A program made the position numbers and the translations under genes. Below, piece after piece: positions 43,668 to 53,044 of a stretch of DNA of 64,000 nucleotides (position 1 is the first letter of the stretch; each line of letters starts with the position of its first letter). A model generated the notes under the pieces. That model was given only the letters and a program-made list of their open reading frames with translations. It had not been told where the DNA came from and made no database searches. Source of the DNA: Amphibacillus cookii (GTDB taxonomy: Bacteria > Bacillota > Bacilli > Bacillales > Amphibacillaceae); contig NZ_JAFBDS010000007.1 in assembly GCF_016908375.1 (NCBI RefSeq), positions 124,001-188,000 of the forward strand. Direction: 5' to 3'.

Positions 43668-44126
43668 GTGCCAGACGATATTATTTTCTACATACGATTG
43701 GTTTATTTTGCGCTAGAGCGCGAAAAAAATAGTTATTTTGAAAGTCAGAATTTAACGGCGTCGCAAGGTGATATATTGCTATTTTTAGCCAAAGCTAAGC
43801 ATCATCATAAAGCTTTAAATCAAAAGGATATCGAAGCGCATTTCCATTTGACAAACCCTACGGTAACGGGATTGCTCAATCGCTTGGAAGAAAAGAACTT
43901 TGTTAAACGTGTTAAGAGTGAAACTGACGGTAGAAATAAGCTCATCTATTTAACCGATGAAAGTGAAGCTGTTTTAGCACGCTTTAAAGCATATAAGCAT
44001 GTCATTGATGAAAAGCTTTTTCAAGGTATATCTCAATCAGAGCAGCAAGATGTCTTAGAAAAATTAAAGGCATTCTTAGCAAATCTTAATCAAGATTTGC
44101 CGAAGGAATGTAAGTTTAAAAGGTAG
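43668..44126 (+). CDS. MarR-family regulator
   Basis: A 152-residue protein. The winged helix-turn-helix runs about 45-105 (ALNQKDIEAHFHLTNPTVTGLLNRLEEKNFVKR, then the wing SETDGRNKLIYLT), with helices at both ends for dimerisation. I take the GTG at 43668, 7 bp after GGAGGT, giving MPDDIIFYIRL; the GTG at 43659 overlaps the ribosome site. It heads an operon with two ABC exporter genes and probably senses their drug substrates. Confidence 0.87.
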   Translation: MPDDIIFYIRLVYFALEREKNSYFESQNLTASQGDILLFLAKAKHHHKALNQKDIEAHFHLTNPTVTGLLNRLEEKNFVKRVKSETDGRNKLIYLTDESEAVLARFKAYKHVIDEKLFQGISQSEQQDVLEKLKAFLANLNQDLPKECKFKR

Positions 44127-44150
44127 AGGAGAATTGGAGGTTGACGTCAG

Positions 44151-45890
44151 ATGATTAAGAAATTATTACCGTTTTTAGGAGAATATAAGCGAGAAACGAT
44201 TTTAACACCACTTATGGTGGTCGGGGAAGTGGTCTTGGAATTGATGATTCCCTTCTTGATGGCGCGTATTGTGGATTATGGTATTTTAGGTGATGGTGGA
44301 ATGCCTTATACGATTCGAGTAGGGTCATTAATGGTGGTCATGGCACTCGTCGCCCTTATTTTTGGTGCGCTTAGCGGAAAGTATGCAGCCATATCTGGTA
44401 TGGGGTTCGCACGCAATATTCGATCGGGATTATTTGAAAAAATTCAAACCTATTCGTTTGCTAATATCGATAAGTTTACCACAGCATCTCTAGTCACACG
44501 GTTAACAACAGATATAACGAATACACAGAACGCCTTTATGATGGTGATCAGAATGGCGGTACGTGCGCCTATCATGTTAGTGGGGGCAACCATTATGGCA
44601 GTTTCTATCAATCCACAACTGTCATTAATCTTTCTAATTTCGATTCCAGTATTGTCGATAACGTTATATTTAATTGGAAAACACGCCCATCCAAGATTTT
44701 TAGACATGCTTGAAAAATATGACACACTCAATGAAAAAGTACAAGATTTTATTGTTAATATTCGTGTAGTCAAGGCTTTTGTTCGAGAAGACCATGAAGA
44801 GGAAAAGTTTGTAGCAGATGCTAAAAAAGTCCGAGATGCACAACTCAGTGCAGAGAAACTAGTTGTTCTTAATATGCCAATTATGCAATTAACGATATAT
44901 TCCAGTATTGTTGCAATTATATGGTTTGGCGGAAATATGGTTATTCAAGGAACATTCAATATTGGAGAGCTATCAAGTTTTATTATGTATATTATGCAGG
45001 TTCTGATTTCATTAATGATGATTTCAATGATCTTTATTATGTTAATTATCTCTCGTGCCTCTTTTTCCAGAATTGTTGAGGCCTTAGAAGAAAAACCGGT
45101 CTTAGATGATGATAATAGTGATCGAACACTTGATTTAAATGATGGAAGTATTACCTTTAATCAAGTAGATTTTAGCTACAACCAAGATCCGGATAATTTA
45201 GTGCTTAAAGATATCAATCTAACGATTAAGTCTGGTGAAACCATTGGTATCATAGGGGGAACCGGTTCTTCCAAAACCACTTTAGTGCAATTGATTCCTC
45301 GGCTTTATGATGTTTTAAATGGAGAAGTCATTGTTGGTGGCCATAATGTTAAAGATTATCAATTAAAAACATTACGTGATCAAGTTGCAATGGTTCTGCA
45401 AAATAATGTTTTATTCACAGGCACAATTAAGGACAATTTAAAGTGGGGGAACGAAAATGCTTCGGATCAAGAGGTTATCGAAGCTGCCAAAGCCGCTCAA
45501 GCTCATGATTTCATTGTGTCGCTTCCGAATGGTTATGACACGGTGCTTGGTCAAGGTGGGGTTAATGTGTCTGGTGGGCAAAAGCAACGATTGACCATTG
45601 CCAGAGCTTTGCTTAAAAATCCAAAAGTTGTTATCTTAGATGATTCAACAAGTGCGGTCGATACAGCTACAGATGCAGCAATTCGAACAGCATTTAATGA
45701 AAATTTACAAGGTGTTACGACTTTAATTATTGCCCAAAGGGTGACCTCAGTTTCTGATGCGGATAAAATTATCGTGATTGATGATGGCACCATTAACGGC
45801 TTTGATACCCATGACAACTTATTGAAAACAAATGCGATCTATCGAGAAATTTACCAATCGCAAAGTAAAGGAGTGAATGATCATGAGTAG
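44151..45890 (+). CDS. ABC exporter subunit with degenerate ATP site
   Basis: A 579-residue half-transporter: six transmembrane helices (about 18-300) and a nucleotide-binding domain (about 335-570). Several catalytic positions differ from the norm: Walker A reads GGTGSSKTT with Ser374 where glycine is usual, the catalytic Glu is Asp498 (ILDDSTSAVD), and the H-loop histidine is Gln529 (IIAQR). Its own signature motif VSGGQ (473-477) is intact. This is the pattern of the non-catalytic partner in heterodimeric multidrug exporters (LmrC, BmrC/YheI class). GGAGG precedes the ATG. It overlaps the next gene by 8 bp. Confidence 0.9.
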   Translation: MIKKLLPFLGEYKRETILTPLMVVGEVVLELMIPFLMARIVDYGILGDGGMPYTIRVGSLMVVMALVALIFGALSGKYAAISGMGFARNIRSGLFEKIQTYSFANIDKFTTASLVTRLTTDITNTQNAFMMVIRMAVRAPIMLVGATIMAVSINPQLSLIFLISIPVLSITLYLIGKHAHPRFLDMLEKYDTLNEKVQDFIVNIRVVKAFVREDHEEEKFVADAKKVRDAQLSAEKLVVLNMPIMQLTIYSSIVAIIWFGGNMVIQGTFNIGELSSFIMYIMQVLISLMMISMIFIMLIISRASFSRIVEALEEKPVLDDDNSDRTLDLNDGSITFNQVDFSYNQDPDNLVLKDINLTIKSGETIGIIGGTGSSKTTLVQLIPRLYDVLNGEVIVGGHNVKDYQLKTLRDQVAMVLQNNVLFTGTIKDNLKWGNENASDQEVIEAAKAAQAHDFIVSLPNGYDTVLGQGGVNVSGGQKQRLTIARALLKNPKVVILDDSTSAVDTATDAAIRTAFNENLQGVTTLIIAQRVTSVSDADKIIVIDDGTINGFDTHDNLLKTNAIYREIYQSQSKGVNDHE

Positions 45891-47796
45891 ACCACAAAAG
45901 CCAGTTGGCGGTCCAATGGCTGGTCCAAAAGGGATGGGGAAGCCTACTAACATCTGGGATACCATTAAACGAATTGCTAGTTATATGAAAGAAGATAAAT
46001 GGATATTATTAATTGTGTTTATCACGATTATTCTTAGTGCGTTAGCCAATGTGATCGGGATCTCCTTTCTTCAAGTCATTATCGACGACTACCTTGCGCC
46101 ACTAATTAATAGTGATGATAGTGCGCTCATGAGAGGATTTATAACAGTTATTGGCGTTGTATCGATTATTTATATGGTAGGTGCAGCCTCAACTTATATC
46201 TTTAACCGTTTAATGGTCGGTGTATCAACACGTACTTTATATAAGTTGCGGGTCGATTTATTTAAAAAGATGGAAGCACTGCCGATCAAATATTATGATA
46301 CCCACACTCATGGTGACTCTATGAGTTTATATACAAATGATATCGACACACTCAGACAAGTATTATCAAACAGTGTAACCAGTTTTGTCACTTCGCTTAT
46401 AACTGTTGTTGGTGTATTTATCATGATGCTTGTGTTTAGTTGGCAGTTAACGATCGTTGTCCTAGTCATGTTAGCGCTCATGATGCTAGCTGTTAAAACG
46501 ATTGGTGGTAAAAGTGCTAATTATTTTGTCAAGCAACAACAGGAGCTTGGTCGAGTCAATGGTTACATCGAGGAAATGATTGAAGGTCAGAAAGTGATCA
46601 AAGTTTTCTCGCGTCAGGATAAGGTTATTGAAGAGTTTGAAGAATTAAATGAAGAGTTACGTGTGAATGCTACACAAGCCAATACCTTTGCCAATATTTT
46701 AATGCCGATAATGGGTAATTTATCTTATATGCTCTATGCGATTACGGCAATGATCGGTGGATTATTTGCGATTATGAATACATTAACCTTAGGTACTGTC
46801 ATTGCTTTTCTTCAATTTACTCGTACATTTTCAATGCCAATTGTACAAATTTCACAGCAACTTAATGCAGTTTTAACAGCACTTGCTGGTGCAGAACGCA
46901 TTTTCAAGGTGATAGATGAAAAACCAGAGTTTGATCAAGGGCATGTGACAATGGTTGCGGTAGAAGACAACCAGTCAGGTGAAATAACGGAGTCTGTTCA
47001 GCGTACTGGAGCGTTTGCGTGGAAAGAAGTGAAAGCAGATGGTTCTATTGCTTATACGCCTGTTCGAGGTAATGTTGTCTTCAAAGATGTTATCTTTGGC
47101 TATGACGAAGATAAAACGGTATTAAATAATATTTCGCTTTATGCTAAGCCTGGTCAGAAGATAGCTTTTGTCGGTTCAACAGGTGCTGGTAAAACAACGA
47201 TAACAAACTTGATTAACCGCTTCTATGATGTCCCATCAGGTAATATTAGCGTTGATGGTATTGAAATTAATAAGATTAAAAAGCCGGATTTGCGTCGCTC
47301 CTTATCAATGGTGTTACAAGATACACACTTATTTACCGGAACGGTAATGGAGAATATTCGTTACGGACGACTTGATGCGACCGATGAAGAAGTGATTGCC
47401 GCAGCGAAGTTAGCCAATGCTGACAGCTTTATTTGTCACTTGCAAGATGGTTATCATACGGTATTGAAGTCTGATGGTGGGAACTTGTCACAAGGGCAGC
47501 GCCAACTCCTTGCAATTGCAAGAGCCGCAATTGCTGAGACACCTGTGTTAATATTAGATGAAGCAACATCTTCTATCGATACACGTACAGAAGCGCTGAT
47601 TCAAAAAGGTATGGATCGTTTAATGGAAGGGAAGACATCCTTTATTATTGCGCATCGCCTGTCAACTGTGCGTTCGGCTAATGCGATTATGGTACTTGAA
47701 CACGGTGAAATCATTGAACGTGGTGATCACGATCAACTCATCGAACAAAAAGGTAAGTACTATCAATTATCAGCAGGTATGTTTGAATTGACCTAA
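45883..47796 (+). CDS. ABC exporter subunit with catalytic ATP site
   Basis: A 637-residue half-transporter, the partner of the gene before. It has an N-terminal Gly/Pro-rich tail (KPVGGPMAGPKGMG), six helices (about 40-310), and a nucleotide-binding domain with normal Walker A STGAGKTT, Walker B LILDEATSSID with catalytic glutamate, and IIAHRLS. Its signature is the altered NLSQGQRQ. The dimer therefore has one good site (this Walker motifs plus partner VSGGQ) and one degenerate site, as in LmrCD and BmrCD. I use ATG 45883, 9 bp after AAGGAG. Likely drug or lipid efflux. Confidence 0.9.
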   Translation: MSRPQKPVGGPMAGPKGMGKPTNIWDTIKRIASYMKEDKWILLIVFITIILSALANVIGISFLQVIIDDYLAPLINSDDSALMRGFITVIGVVSIIYMVGAASTYIFNRLMVGVSTRTLYKLRVDLFKKMEALPIKYYDTHTHGDSMSLYTNDIDTLRQVLSNSVTSFVTSLITVVGVFIMMLVFSWQLTIVVLVMLALMMLAVKTIGGKSANYFVKQQQELGRVNGYIEEMIEGQKVIKVFSRQDKVIEEFEELNEELRVNATQANTFANILMPIMGNLSYMLYAITAMIGGLFAIMNTLTLGTVIAFLQFTRTFSMPIVQISQQLNAVLTALAGAERIFKVIDEKPEFDQGHVTMVAVEDNQSGEITESVQRTGAFAWKEVKADGSIAYTPVRGNVVFKDVIFGYDEDKTVLNNISLYAKPGQKIAFVGSTGAGKTTITNLINRFYDVPSGNISVDGIEINKIKKPDLRRSLSMVLQDTHLFTGTVMENIRYGRLDATDEEVIAAAKLANADSFICHLQDGYHTVLKSDGGNLSQGQRQLLAIARAAIAETPVLILDEATSSIDTRTEALIQKGMDRLMEGKTSFIIAHRLSTVRSANAIMVLEHGEIIERGDHDQLIEQKGKYYQLSAGMFELT

Positions 47797-47805
47797 TTAC
47801 ACAAA

Positions 47806-47845
47806 AATAAAAAACTCCTTCAAATTAATTGAGGGAGTTTTTTTG
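47806..47845 (+). terminator. terminator of the marR-ABC operon
   Basis: AAAAACTCC pairs with GGAGTTTTTTT through an inner AATTAATT turn. It ends 8 bp before a dispersed repeat. Confidence 0.8.
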
Positions 47846-47852
47846 TCAAAAT

Positions 47853-47998
47853 ATTTATCACAGATAACCGTCCGTAAACCGCCTGTCTCAAGATGTAGAG
47901 CAGTGATCAAGCTAATTATCCGGTCGGTAACGGGCGCTAATTTCGTGATTCATCAACTAACCAAACGAAAACGTCCACTGATTGAAGGTTCGTTTTAT
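47853..47998 (+). repeat. 160-bp dispersed hairpin repeat, copy 9
   Basis: TTTATCACAGATAACCGTCC start and TCCACTGATTGAAGGTTCG end. The internal arms (CCTGTCTCAAGATG) have drifted and the CAGTGGG block is partly deleted. Confidence 0.85.
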
Positions 47999-48033
47999 GA
48001 TAGGGAGGAGCGGTCAAAGTGATTGGAACGACA

Positions 48034-48702
48034 GGTTTTAGACGCGCAGGTGAGCTATGTTCCGCTACTCCCACAGGCGTTTACACATATCGCACCTGCT
48101 AAATAGTGCTTTATTTCGTGCGGTTGGGCTTACTCAGGAAATCGCATGAATCCGCGATCGCACGAAAAGTGAGAAAATCGCATGAAAGCTAGTTACGATC
48201 GCAGGAAAAATAAGAAAATCGCATGAAAGCTAGTTACGATCGCACGAAAAGTAAGAAAATCGCATGAAAGCTAGTTACGATCGCAGGAAAAATAAGAAAA
48301 TCGCATGAAAGCTAGTTACGATCGCACGAAAAGTAAGAAAATCGCATGAAAGCTAGTTACGATCGCACGAAAAGTGAGAAAATCGCATGAAAGCTAGTTA
48401 CGATCGCACGAAAAGTAAGAAAATCGCATGAAAGCTAGTTACGATCGCATGAAAAGTGAGAAAATCGCACGAAAGCTAGTTGTGATCGCATGAAAAGTAA
48501 GAAAATCGCACGAAATTGGAGAAATCATATTCAGTATGAACCCCCCAGTCTAAGTGGAGCTAAGCAAGGGTGAGACTTCTGCGAGAATAGGATGAGCTGA
48601 AGCCATCCTCGCGAAAAGCGAATCCCTTGCTTTTCGGAACGACATAACGTGCTAAACGTATGAGAAGGTTGAATGACTATTTTCAGTGTGCGAAAGTTGA
48701 GT
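48034..48702 (+). mobile_element. left-truncated copy of the inverted-repeat element, with tandem array
   Basis: From TTTTAGACGCGCAGG onward it follows the 730-bp element at 20300, with the first hairpin shortened (GTTCCGCTACTCCCACAGGCG). The right end CGAAAGTTGAGT is intact but the left inverted repeat is missing. Between the blocks GGGCTTAC and ATTCAGTATGAACC a 41-bp tandem array has been inserted. Confidence 0.65.
48156..48521 (+). repeat. 41-bp tandem repeat array, about nine units
   Basis: Units begin at 48156, 48197, 48238, 48279, 48320, 48361, 48402, 48443 and 48484. Each holds two related halves, GATCGCACGAAAAGTAAG and AAATCGCATGAAAGCTAG, so ATCGCAYGAAA recurs every 20-21 bp. Copies differ mostly by single bases (CACGA, CAGGA, CATGA). 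No open frame uses it. Confidence 0.9.
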
Positions 48703-48737
48703 TATTAACAAAGTCACTTTTTTAATGATGGTTGCGT

Positions 48738-49256
48738 TTACTCTTCAACTTCAATGGCGACCACTTCTCCGCTCCAAATTTCAAATAAATAAACGGTCCA
48801 TTGAAGATGGTCTTTATTAAAGATAATATCACGAACAGCAAAAATTTGACTAGGGTGATTACTCTGCTTTGATAATGCTTCTTTTAAGGCATCTGCACTT
48901 GTTAAGTGAGCTTCTTCTGGTGGTTCTTGATCATGAATATGATAGTCTTGGAGTGTTGATTTTGCCGGGTATGAATCGTCTATTGTATCATACCATATAT
49001 CGACTTTATCCCCACACTGGATGTCTGTTGGTGCATTTAAGAACCAAATCATTTCATAGTATTCAGAAACGCCACCGCTTTCACTTAAATCTTGGGCTTG
49101 ATCACTAGCAACGAGAATACGGTTATCAGACTGATCGACGACATAGCCCGTTATCCCAGGTTCATCTTTTGTGCCAGTGGCATTGTCTGATAGATAAGTA
49201 CAACTTAGTAAACTAGTTAATGTTATTAATAATATGAAGAGTAGTTTTTTGTGCAT
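48738..49256 (-). CDS. DUF3221-type lipoprotein
   Basis: A 172-residue lipoprotein: signal peptide with lipobox LLSC (Cys19), then GITGYVVDQSDNRILVASDQAQD, a beta-strand pattern of DUF3221 (YobA-like) proteins, and a CGDKVDIWYD strand pair. The C-terminal half (SKQSNHPSQIFAVRDIIFNKDHLQWTVYLFEI) is a second small domain. Anchored outside the membrane; role unknown. GGGTGAGATC precedes the ATG. It stands alone next to the mobile-element copy. Confidence 0.72.
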   Translation of the reverse strand: MHKKLLFILLITLTSLLSCTYLSDNATGTKDEPGITGYVVDQSDNRILVASDQAQDLSESGGVSEYYEMIWFLNAPTDIQCGDKVDIWYDTIDDSYPAKSTLQDYHIHDQEPPEEAHLTSADALKEALSKQSNHPSQIFAVRDIIFNKDHLQWTVYLFEIWSGEVVAIEVEE

Positions 49257-49431
49257 GATCTCACCCTTTGTCAGTCTTATAATTATCAGACGATTCTCTT
49301 TGATGGAAAGTTACAAACATTGACAAAATAATTTAAAATTTTAAATTATTGTTTGTGACGCTTCACATTTATCCAATTAATGTTAAAATAGAAAGAATAG
49401 ATTATTAAAGTTATGGAAGTGAGGTTTTTTT

Positions 49432-50352
49432 ATGGAAAAATTATTTGCAAGACCGAAGCGATTTGGAGAAATCTTAGATGTAACGTTTAAGCTTATCAAA
49501 GAACAGTTTGGAAAGCTCTTTTTCTTATTATTAATCTTTTACAGCCCTATTTTTGTGATGCAAATATTTATTCAAGTCTTTTCTGGTCGTGGATGGATTA
49601 GGGACCTTGAACCAGGACAGACGTATGTTGACCAAATCATAAATATGGTGAATACTGAAGATATCGTGTTGACGCCTGCTGAAATATTTGAAAACGTTGC
49701 GCTTCTAGCGTTAGAAATGTTGATTTTCCCGATTGCCGTAGCTGGTGTTCTTTTAATCGTTAAGCGTATTAAGGATCAGCAGGATTTTGAATTAAAGGAA
49801 ATAATCAAACAGCCATTTAGTCGGTTTTTCCCATTGATAGGGAGTACATTGTTATTAGGGATAATTGCTTTTGCTATGATTTTTGTACCGATCTTTGTGC
49901 TTACCTTTATCACTCTACATATTTTGATGGCAAATCAAGCTATAGGCTTGTTAATTTTGTTTTTGGTGTTCATAGCTGTACTTATCGGTGTAAGCTTATT
50001 GCTCGTTCGTTGGGGTTTTTACTTGCCAATTGTTCTATTTGATCGTGCTGCCCCTGGTTTAGGAAGAAGTTTTCGATTAACGCAAGGACGGACATGGATG
50101 ATATTTGGGTTGTTTCTAACTTTAACTGTGATTTCTGGATTCATGACTAATATGATCAGTATTGCTTTTATTTTTTTAGGCAACAGTGTGTTAAATACGA
50201 TTTTAACCAATTTAATGAACATTATTACGACAATGATAGTCAGTGTCGGTTATGCGGTCATTTATTTTGATTTGGAGATTCGTCACACAGCAAGTGACTT
50301 AAAAGAAATGATTGATGATTACCATACAACTGACGAGGATCCGATACGATAG
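49432..50352 (+). CDS. integral membrane protein of the MoxR cluster
   Basis: A 306-residue membrane protein with about six helices (30-50, 90-112, 130-160, 165-190, 215-240, 250-275). It resembles the membrane domains found with glycerophosphodiester phosphodiesterases and in MoxR clusters (LFARPKRFGEILDVTFKLIK start; RSFRLTQGRTWMIFGLFLTL). No catalytic motif is seen. GTGAGG precedes the ATG. It ends directly before the DUF4129 gene, so the five plus-strand genes are one operon. Confidence 0.65.
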   Translation: MEKLFARPKRFGEILDVTFKLIKEQFGKLFFLLLIFYSPIFVMQIFIQVFSGRGWIRDLEPGQTYVDQIINMVNTEDIVLTPAEIFENVALLALEMLIFPIAVAGVLLIVKRIKDQQDFELKEIIKQPFSRFFPLIGSTLLLGIIAFAMIFVPIFVLTFITLHILMANQAIGLLILFLVFIAVLIGVSLLLVRWGFYLPIVLFDRAAPGLGRSFRLTQGRTWMIFGLFLTLTVISGFMTNMISIAFIFLGNSVLNTILTNLMNIITTMIVSVGYAVIYFDLEIRHTASDLKEMIDDYHTTDEDPIR

Positions 50353-50364
50353 GTGGAAAAAAAG

Positions 50365-50988
50365 ATGAATGATATCGATCAATTGAGAGATACGGTGGAA
50401 GATATTTTAGCAGAGGATGCTTATCAAGTATATTATCAAGACCAACGCAATATATTTCAACGGATTTGGGATCAAATTATGGATTGGATTAATGGGTGGC
50501 TTTCCAATCTGTTAGGTGATCTGCAGCCTGCGAACTCGCTTGCTGATGCGATCATTGTTGGAATGCTTGTGATTGGAGGGATACTTACTTTACTACTGAT
50601 TTTGTTTATCACGAGGTACTTGATGAGGAAGCGGCAATTAAAGCGTAATCAGCCTTTGCAGTCCATGGCGTATCAAACGAAAACACTCCAAGACTATATC
50701 GATCAATTTGAAGCGGAGCAGCAAGCTGATGATTTGCAGGGCGCTGTCCGGTACCGCTTTTTAATTTTACTGTTTCGACTCGAAGAAAATGAGTGGTTAA
50801 AGGTAGCGAATTGGAAAACAAATTGGGACTATTATAAAGAAATAGAGCGTATAGGCCGTGAGCAAGCAGATGCTTTCTATCAAATTGCCATTTATTTTGA
50901 GTCAATTACTTATGGAAATAAACGTGTCGAATTAAAGGCTTATCAAGCTTACATCAAGGCCATTCATCATTTGGAGCAGGGGGAATAA
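50365..50988 (+). CDS. DUF4129-domain membrane protein
   Basis: A 207-residue protein: a short amphipathic N-terminus with many aromatics (YQVYYQDQRNIFQRIWDQIMDW), one membrane segment (about 65-85, IIVGMLVIGGILTLLLILF), and a C-terminal DUF4129 domain (AVRYRFLILLFRLEENEWLKVANWKTNWDYYKEI). DUF4129 proteins accompany MoxR ATPases, often with transglutaminase-like partners. I use ATG 50365, with AGGTGG 8 bp ahead; a GTG right after the preceding stop overlaps that site. Confidence 0.78.
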   Translation: MNDIDQLRDTVEDILAEDAYQVYYQDQRNIFQRIWDQIMDWINGWLSNLLGDLQPANSLADAIIVGMLVIGGILTLLLILFITRYLMRKRQLKRNQPLQSMAYQTKTLQDYIDQFEAEQQADDLQGAVRYRFLILLFRLEENEWLKVANWKTNWDYYKEIERIGREQADAFYQIAIYFESITYGNKRVELKAYQAYIKAIHHLEQGE

Positions 50989-50993
50989 GCTTT

Positions 50994-52118
50994 ATGTGGA
51001 ATCGATTGAAACAAAACAAAATGCTGCTTTTATTCCTCGGACTCTTTAGTGTTTTAATTATAGCAAGCTATTATTTAACAGATGAACCTTTGGAAGACTA
51101 TCCAAGCTATCATGTCGAATCGCCAGCACCAGACGGCGTGCGAGGGTTTTATCAAACCTTAGACCAGTTGAATTATCCTGTTCAGTATTATGATCAACGG
51201 ATTAATCAATGGCAAGATCCTACTGATACTGTCTTATTCTTATTTGATCCCCCTTTTCATTTAGATGAACAGGCTATTTCTGATTATGAAGCATTCCTCA
51301 ACGCTGGTGGTACGATTTATTACATAGCGAAAGATCCGTCACTAACCTTTAATCTAGATACAAATCGAGCATTAAATCTAGAAGAGGAATTGACAGTTGA
51401 AATAGGAAATCAACAGTATCAGGCTCTTTCTCATTCAGGACATCGAATTGATCTATTCCCTAATGATGATGTTCTCGCTCAAGATCAAGCAGGCGCTATT
51501 GCTGTGGCAAGGCGTTATGGGCAAGGCGAATTAGTGGTGATTACTGAGCCTGATTGGTTTACAAATCAAATGATATTAGAAGCAGAGCACTTAGACATAA
51601 TCACTGAGACCGTTGATTTATCGACGACTCATATCCTTTTTGATACATATCAACATATATACGAAACTTCTTCTCCACTAATAGAAGTATACCCAGCTCC
51701 TTTCATCATGCTAGCACTCGGACTAGCCCTTGTCACGCTCCTTTATTTATGGATGAATGGCAAACGTTTTGGTATGGCACGAGAGTTACGCGAACAAAAG
51801 GTACGCTTTGGAGATGAGCGAATACGTGCGCTAGCGAATTGGCAGATTAGAGGGAAGAACTATCGAGAAGCACTTGTGGTTCAAGTTGATTATCTTAAAC
51901 AATTAATCTTTGAAAAAACAGGTACACCAGTTACTGCTAGTTGGTCACAGTACGAGCAAGTACTTGTTCGTTTGTTAAAGCAACGTTCACTAGAGTCTAT
52001 CCAGTCATTTACTGCAAAGTTAGTTGAGCAACTTGAACAAGAGAATATTAATAAGCAACAATTTATAGAATGGACAAAATATATTAATCAGATTCGAAGA
52101 GAGGTTGAGCAAGAATGA
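50994..52118 (+). CDS. DUF4350-domain membrane protein
   Basis: A 374-residue protein. A membrane anchor near the start (LLLFLGLFSVLIIASYYL) is followed by a DUF4350 domain (PSYHVESPAPDGVRGFYQTLDQL, VLFLFDPPFHLDEQAISDYEAFLNAGGTIYYIAKDP), related to glutamine-amidotransferase-like folds. A second helix (about 238-256) precedes a cytosolic helical tail. It overlaps moxR by 4 bp (ATGA). Function unknown; the gene set suggests envelope complex assembly. Confidence 0.78.
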   Translation: MWNRLKQNKMLLLFLGLFSVLIIASYYLTDEPLEDYPSYHVESPAPDGVRGFYQTLDQLNYPVQYYDQRINQWQDPTDTVLFLFDPPFHLDEQAISDYEAFLNAGGTIYYIAKDPSLTFNLDTNRALNLEEELTVEIGNQQYQALSHSGHRIDLFPNDDVLAQDQAGAIAVARRYGQGELVVITEPDWFTNQMILEAEHLDIITETVDLSTTHILFDTYQHIYETSSPLIEVYPAPFIMLALGLALVTLLYLWMNGKRFGMARELREQKVRFGDERIRALANWQIRGKNYREALVVQVDYLKQLIFEKTGTPVTASWSQYEQVLVRLLKQRSLESIQSFTAKLVEQLEQENINKQQFIEWTKYINQIRREVEQE

Positions 52119-53044
52119 GACAATCTTTAGTTCCTTTATTAGCACATTATCAAGAGAAAATCATCGGTCAACAGGATAATTTAAAATACTTACTAACAGC
52201 TTTATTAGCTGATGGTCATGTTTTAATAGAAGGGGTGCCTGGAACAGGAAAAACACAAATGGTCAAAACATTAGCAACACTTGTAGGTGGACAGTTTAAT
52301 CGGATTCAATTCACGCCAGACTTACTACCAAGTGATATTACAGGAAGTAAGATTTATAATATGAAAGAGAGTCAGTTTCAGACATTAAAAGGTCCGATCT
52401 TTACAAATGTTTTATTAGCAGACGAAATTAACCGGACACCAGCAAAAACACAGGCTGCGCTTCTAGAAGCGATGGAAGAGAAGCAAGTTACGATTCAGGG
52501 GGAAACCTATCGATTACCTGCATTGTTTTTTGTGGCAGCCACGCAAAATCCAATTGAATATGAAGGAACGTATCCATTACCTGAAGCTCAGCAAGATCGC
52601 TTTATTTTTAAGCTAAACATTGATTTCCCGAGTTTAGCAGATGAAACAGAAGTGCTACGTCATGTTTTATCTGAACAAGTGAATTCCAAAGATCAAGTGG
52701 CATTATTTACAGAAGAGGACTTGGCAGAATTAAAGCGTCAAGTTAAGGCTGTCACTGTCCATCAAGAGATTATGGAATATATGGTAACCATTGTTCGAAA
52801 AACGCGTGAACATGACGCCATTCAGTATGGTGCAAGTACACGGGCTGCGATAGCACTTGCTAAGACAGCACAAGCATGGGCGTATCTAGATGATCGAGAC
52901 TATGTGACACCTGATGATGTCAAACATGTCGTTCGACCATGTTTGCGCCATCGTATCCAATTATCTCCATATGCGGAATTGGAGGGGACAGATCTTGATG
53001 AAATTATTGCAACGCTTGTGGGCTCGGTTACTGTTCCAAGATAG
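52115..53044 (+). CDS. MoxR-family AAA+ ATPase
   Basis: A 309-residue AAA+ chaperone-like ATPase. It has Walker A GVPGTGKT (40-47), Walker B LLADEINRTPAKTQAALLEAMEE, sensor-1 VAATQNPIEYEGTYPLPEAQQDRF and the lid domain (GASTRAAIALAKTAQAWA). MoxR proteins help mature or switch on partner proteins with von Willebrand-type domains; the DUF58 protein next to it is the usual partner. Start overlaps the DUF4350 stop; its 3' end overlaps the DUF58 gene by 47 bp. Confidence 0.92.
   Translation: MRQSLVPLLAHYQEKIIGQQDNLKYLLTALLADGHVLIEGVPGTGKTQMVKTLATLVGGQFNRIQFTPDLLPSDITGSKIYNMKESQFQTLKGPIFTNVLLADEINRTPAKTQAALLEAMEEKQVTIQGETYRLPALFFVAATQNPIEYEGTYPLPEAQQDRFIFKLNIDFPSLADETEVLRHVLSEQVNSKDQVALFTEEDLAELKRQVKAVTVHQEIMEYMVTIVRKTREHDAIQYGASTRAAIALAKTAQAWAYLDDRDYVTPDDVKHVVRPCLRHRIQLSPYAELEGTDLDEIIATLVGSVTVPR

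Noticed and set aside
44151-45890. Degenerate Walker motifs taken as a sign of pseudogene
   Set aside because: The frame is complete, the membrane part is normal, and the changes are those expected of the non-catalytic half of a heterodimeric exporter.
48156-48521. Array considered as a CRISPR
   Set aside because: There are no unique spacers: both halves of each 41-bp unit repeat. No cas genes are in the window.
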